64,000 nucleotides of DNA from Aphrophora alni (Eukaryota > Arthropoda > Insecta > Hemiptera > Aphrophoridae): assembly GCA_963513935.1 (NCBI GenBank), contig OY740771.1:18645349-18709348 (forward strand). Direction: 5' to 3'. A program made the translations under genes and the position numbers. The notes under the pieces are model-generated. The model did no database searches. It saw only the letters and a list, made by a program, of their open reading frames with translations, and was not told the origin of the DNA. Position 1 is the first letter of the stretch; the number at the start of each line of letters is the position of its first letter. This document shows, one piece after another, positions 60,381-64,000 of the stretch.

Positions 60381-61000
60381 ATACTGCAAAGTGGTAACAT
60401 AATTTTTTTTTACACTACAACTGCCCTCATTGACAGGTGTTTTTTTATGTGTTTTGTAAAAAATGTACAATTAGACAACTACTAGATACATCATGTTATA
60501 TATTTTATTACTCTGCATAATCCTTACAATATGAAGTAAGTAGTATAATCAATAGATTTTTTAGGGGGGGGGGTACTTTACTATTTTTAAAAAGTTGAAA
60601 ATTGGTCCTTTTTAGCAATTAATATCTCGGAATGGGTAGAATATATTTAAAATTTGAAAATAATCAATGAAAATTTTAACTTTCCTCTTTATGCACAAAA
60701 ATATTCAAATCATTCGGATTATAAGTTCCTGAGATATAAACGTTTTAAAAGAGGATTAAAGGTGACAAAACGTGTTTGTTAAAAATGAACAAGTTTCATC
60801 ACGTTTAAACTGATATTTCTTCCAAACTAGTAGCGATACCGAAAAGATTTTTTCAGAGAATGATCTACTTTGGATTCTGCGTCTATTAATGTATATATAA
60901 TTGAAATTTTAAAAAAATATTTATTTTATTTTAAACCTCCACTACATACAGCTTGTAAAGGAAGTGCTGCCCTCTACACGCCATACTAATGAACTACCTT
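60381..61000. other. Spacer before the 640-bp array
   Basis: AT-rich, with a G8 run near 60566. About 60600-60900 carries phrases ('gagatataaacg', 'tttatgcacaaaaatattca') reminiscent of the array and may be a very diverged unit. Confidence 0.35.
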
Positions 61001-64000
61001 AATAGAAGCAGAATTAAATTTGGAGTCGAGGTGTGCTATTGAAATTTCAAAATTTTTAATATTTTTCTCATTTTTATCTATTTCAAAAAAGATCAAAATT
61101 TTTTTTATACCAAAGATATGGATATCAAAAGATGCAGAATTGAAAGGAGAATAAACTCTGAAAAATTCATTTTGACATCTCAAATGGTTTAAGAGTTATT
61201 GCAATTTATATGTCAATAAAAATACCAGATTTTAATATTTCAAGTTTCGCCACTTGCAATACCTTTTTAAATCGCCTGTAGCTCCATAACTATACATCGT
61301 AATGATACGAAATTTTACATGAGGAAAGAAAAAAGTTCAAATTTTTCTGTGGTGTTTTCAATTCGAAAATATCTCTTATAGTTTCTGAGTAATTAATTCG
61401 AGAAAACAGCCATTTTTCAAACTTTGCAAAATGCTAAGGCGATTTGTTTTTTTAGGCGAAAAAGTGAGTTTTTGATTTTCGATTGTTTTTATAGCTTAAT
61501 AGAAGCAGAATTAAATTTGGAGTCGAGGGGTGCTATTGAAATTTCACAATTTTAAATATTTTTTTCATTTTTATCTACTATTTTGAAAAAATTTCAACAT
61601 TTAACAATACCAATGATATGCACATCAATAGATGCAGAATTGAAAGGAGAGTAAACCCTGAAAAAATGACTTTGAAATCTCAAAGGGTTTACGAGTAATT
61701 GCAGTTTAAAATTATTTCAAAAAAGATCAAAAATTTTTTATACCAAAGATATGGATATCAAAAGGTGCAGAATTGAAAGGAGAATAAACTCTGAAAAATT
61801 CATTTTGACATCTCAAATGGTTTAAGAGTTATTGCAATTTATATGTCAATAAAAATACCAGATTTTAACATTTCAAGTTTCGCCACTTGCAATACCTTTT
61901 TAAATCGCCTGTAGCTCCATAACTATACATCGTAATGATACGAAATTTTACATGAGGAAAGAAAAAACTTCAAATTTTTCTGTGGTGTTTTCAATTCGAA
62001 AATATCTCTTATAGTTTCTGAGTAATTAATTCGAGAAAACAGCCATTTTTCAAACTTTGCAAAATGCTAAGGTACCCCCCTTGCAGTTTTTTTAGGCGAA
62101 AAAGTGAGTTTTTGATTTTCGATTGTTTTTATAGCTTAATAGAAGCAGAATTAAATTTGGAGTCGAGGGGTGCTATTGAAATTTCACAATTTTAAATATT
62201 TTTTTCATTTTTATCTACTATTTTGAAAAAATTTCAACATTTAACAATACCAATGATATGCACATCAATAGATGCAGAATTGAAAGGAGAGTAAACCCTG
62301 AAAAAATGACTTTGAAATCTCAAAGGGTTTACGAGTAATTGCAGTTTAAAATTATTTCAAAAAAGATCAAAATTTTTTTATACCAAAGATATGGATATCA
62401 AAAGGTGCAGAATTGAAAGGAGAATAAACTCTGAAAAATTCATTTTGACATCTCAAATGGTTTAAGAGTTATTGCAATTTATATGTCAATAAAAATACCA
62501 GATTTTAACATTTCAAGTTTCGCCACTTACAATACCTTTTTAAATCGCCTGTAGCTCCATAACTATACATCGTAATGATACGAAATTTTACATGAGGAAA
62601 GAAAAAAGTTCAAATTTTTCTGTGGTGTTTTCAATTCGAAAATATCTCTTATAGTTTCTGAGTAATTAATTCGAGAAAACAGCCATTTTTCAAACTTTGC
62701 AAAATGCTAAGGTACCCCCCTTGCAGTTTTTTTAGGCGAAAAAGTGAGTTTTTGATTTTCGATTGTTTTTATAGCTTAATAGAAGCAGAATTAAATTTGG
62801 AGTCGAGGGGTGCTATTGAAATTTCACAATTTTAAATATTTTTTTCATTTTTATCTACTATTTTGAAAAAATTTCAACATTTAACAATACCAATGATATG
62901 CACATCAATAGATGCAGAATTGAAAGGAGAGTAAACCCTGAAAAAATGACTTTGAAATCTCAAAGGGTTTACGAGTAATTGCAGTTTAAAATTATTTCAA
63001 AAAAGATCAAAATTTTTTTATACCAAAGATATGGATATCAAAAGGTGCAGAATTGAAAGGAGAATAAACTCTGAAAAATTCATTTTGACATCTCAAATGG
63101 TTTAAGAGTTATTGCAATTTATATGTCAATAAAAATACCAGATTTTAACATTTCAAGTTTCGCCACTTGCAATACCTTTTTAAATCGCCTGTAGCTCCAT
63201 AACTATACATCATAATGATACGAAATTTTACATGAGAAAAGAAAAAAGTTCAAATTTTTCTGTGGTGTTTTCAATTCGAAAATATCTCTTATAGTTTCTG
63301 AGTAATTAATTCGAGAAAACAGCCATTTTTCAAACTTTGCAAAATGCTAAGGTACCCCCCTTGCAGTTTTTTTAGGCGAAAAAGTGAGTTTTTGATTTTC
63401 GATTGTTTTTATAGCTTAATAGAAGCAGAATTAAATTTGGAGTCGAGGGGTGCTATTGAAATTTCACAATTTTAAATATTTTTTTCATTTTTATCTACTA
63501 TTTTGAAAAAATTTCAACATTTAACAATACCAATGATATGCACATCAATAGATGCAGAATTGAAAGGAGAGTAAACCCTGAAAAAATGACTTTGAAATCT
63601 CAAAGGGTTTACGAGTAATTGCAGTTTAAAATTATTTCAAAAAAGATCAAAATTTTTTTATACCAAAGATATGGATATCAAAAGGTGCAGAATTGAAAGG
63701 AGAATAAACTCTGAAAAATTCATTTTGACATCTCAAATGGTTTAAGAGTTATTGCAATTTATATGTCAATAAAAATACCAGATTTTAACATTTCAAGTTT
63801 CGCCACTTGCAATACCTTTTTAAATCGCCTGTAGCTCCATAACTATACATCGTAATGATACGAAATTTTACATGAGGAAAGAAAAAAGTTCAAATTTTTC
63901 TGTGGTGTTTTCAATTCGAAAATATCTCTTATAGTTTCTGAGTAATTAATTCGAGAAAACAGCCATTTTTCAAACTTTGCAAAATGCTAAGGTACCCCCC
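61001..64000. repeat. 640-bp higher-order tandem array, continues past the window
   Basis: 'atagcttaatagaagcagaa' recurs at 61491, 62131, 62771 and 63411, spaced 640 bp; the last unit is cut by the window end. A first unit from about 61001 is shorter (about 497 bp). Each 640-bp unit contains two diverged sub-repeats sharing 'gcagaattgaaaggag' and the 'ctgaaaaa.t' phrase. The units from 61491 on are almost identical to each other. No ORF of note. Confidence 0.95.

Overview
The window looks like AT-rich nuclear DNA of an animal, most likely an insect. Its exons are short, with GT-AG boundaries and multi-kb introns. It is full of mariner, piggyBac-like, Tigger/pogo-like, non-LTR and Ty3/gypsy-type elements. 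No bacterial operon, rRNA, tRNA or CRISPR was recognised. The species cannot be named from the sequence.

Backbone: one long plus-strand gene runs from before base 1 to about 58.6 kb. Fourteen exons can be read (2299-2370 to 58048-58239). They encode 638 residues of the C-terminal part of an almost purely coiled-coil protein, followed by a TAG stop and an AATAAA signal. Twelve of the 13 visible junctions are phase 0. The 5' end and start codon lie outside the window, and the family is not recognised.

Repeats in the introns, left to right: a 37-bp minisatellite (about 0.46-0.75 kb); a mariner C-terminal relic (1.6 kb); a Tigger-like MITE (2.4-3.1 kb); a 58-bp tandem array (3.6-4.2 kb); another pogo-type TIR element (6.3-7.1 kb); a nearly full-length dead mariner (7.87-9.2 kb); a foldback element with a MITE inside it (10.97-11.97 kb); a second Tigger-like MITE in opposite orientation (12.84-13.61 kb); a possible piggyBac-like MITE (13.8-14.4 kb); an 8.0-kb LTR element with 1.4-kb LTRs and a single gag-like ORF (20.65-28.68 kb); a 5.2-kb Ty3/gypsy element with 306-bp LTRs and a broken gag-pol (34.19-39.38 kb); another mariner relic (39.5-39.9 kb); a 160-bp satellite array (43.85-45.48 kb); a piggyBac-derived MITE with TTAA duplications (46.95-47.95 kb); several LINE ORF2 scraps (46.1, 50.3, 54.0 kb); and 52-bp and about 55-bp minisatellites (57 kb).

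Downstream of the gene lie a degraded LINE ORF2 tail (59-60.4 kb) and a 640-bp higher-order tandem array that runs off the right edge (61-64 kb).

The most interesting signals are four hammerhead-ribozyme-like motifs. One is a complete-looking candidate at 43685-43729. The other three sit in inverted-repeat elements at 29.0 and 55.8 kb. Also notable is the 8-kb LTR element, whose LTR end contains a second primer-binding-site-like sequence. Its two LTRs match over about 1.35 kb and diverge only in the last 60 bp.
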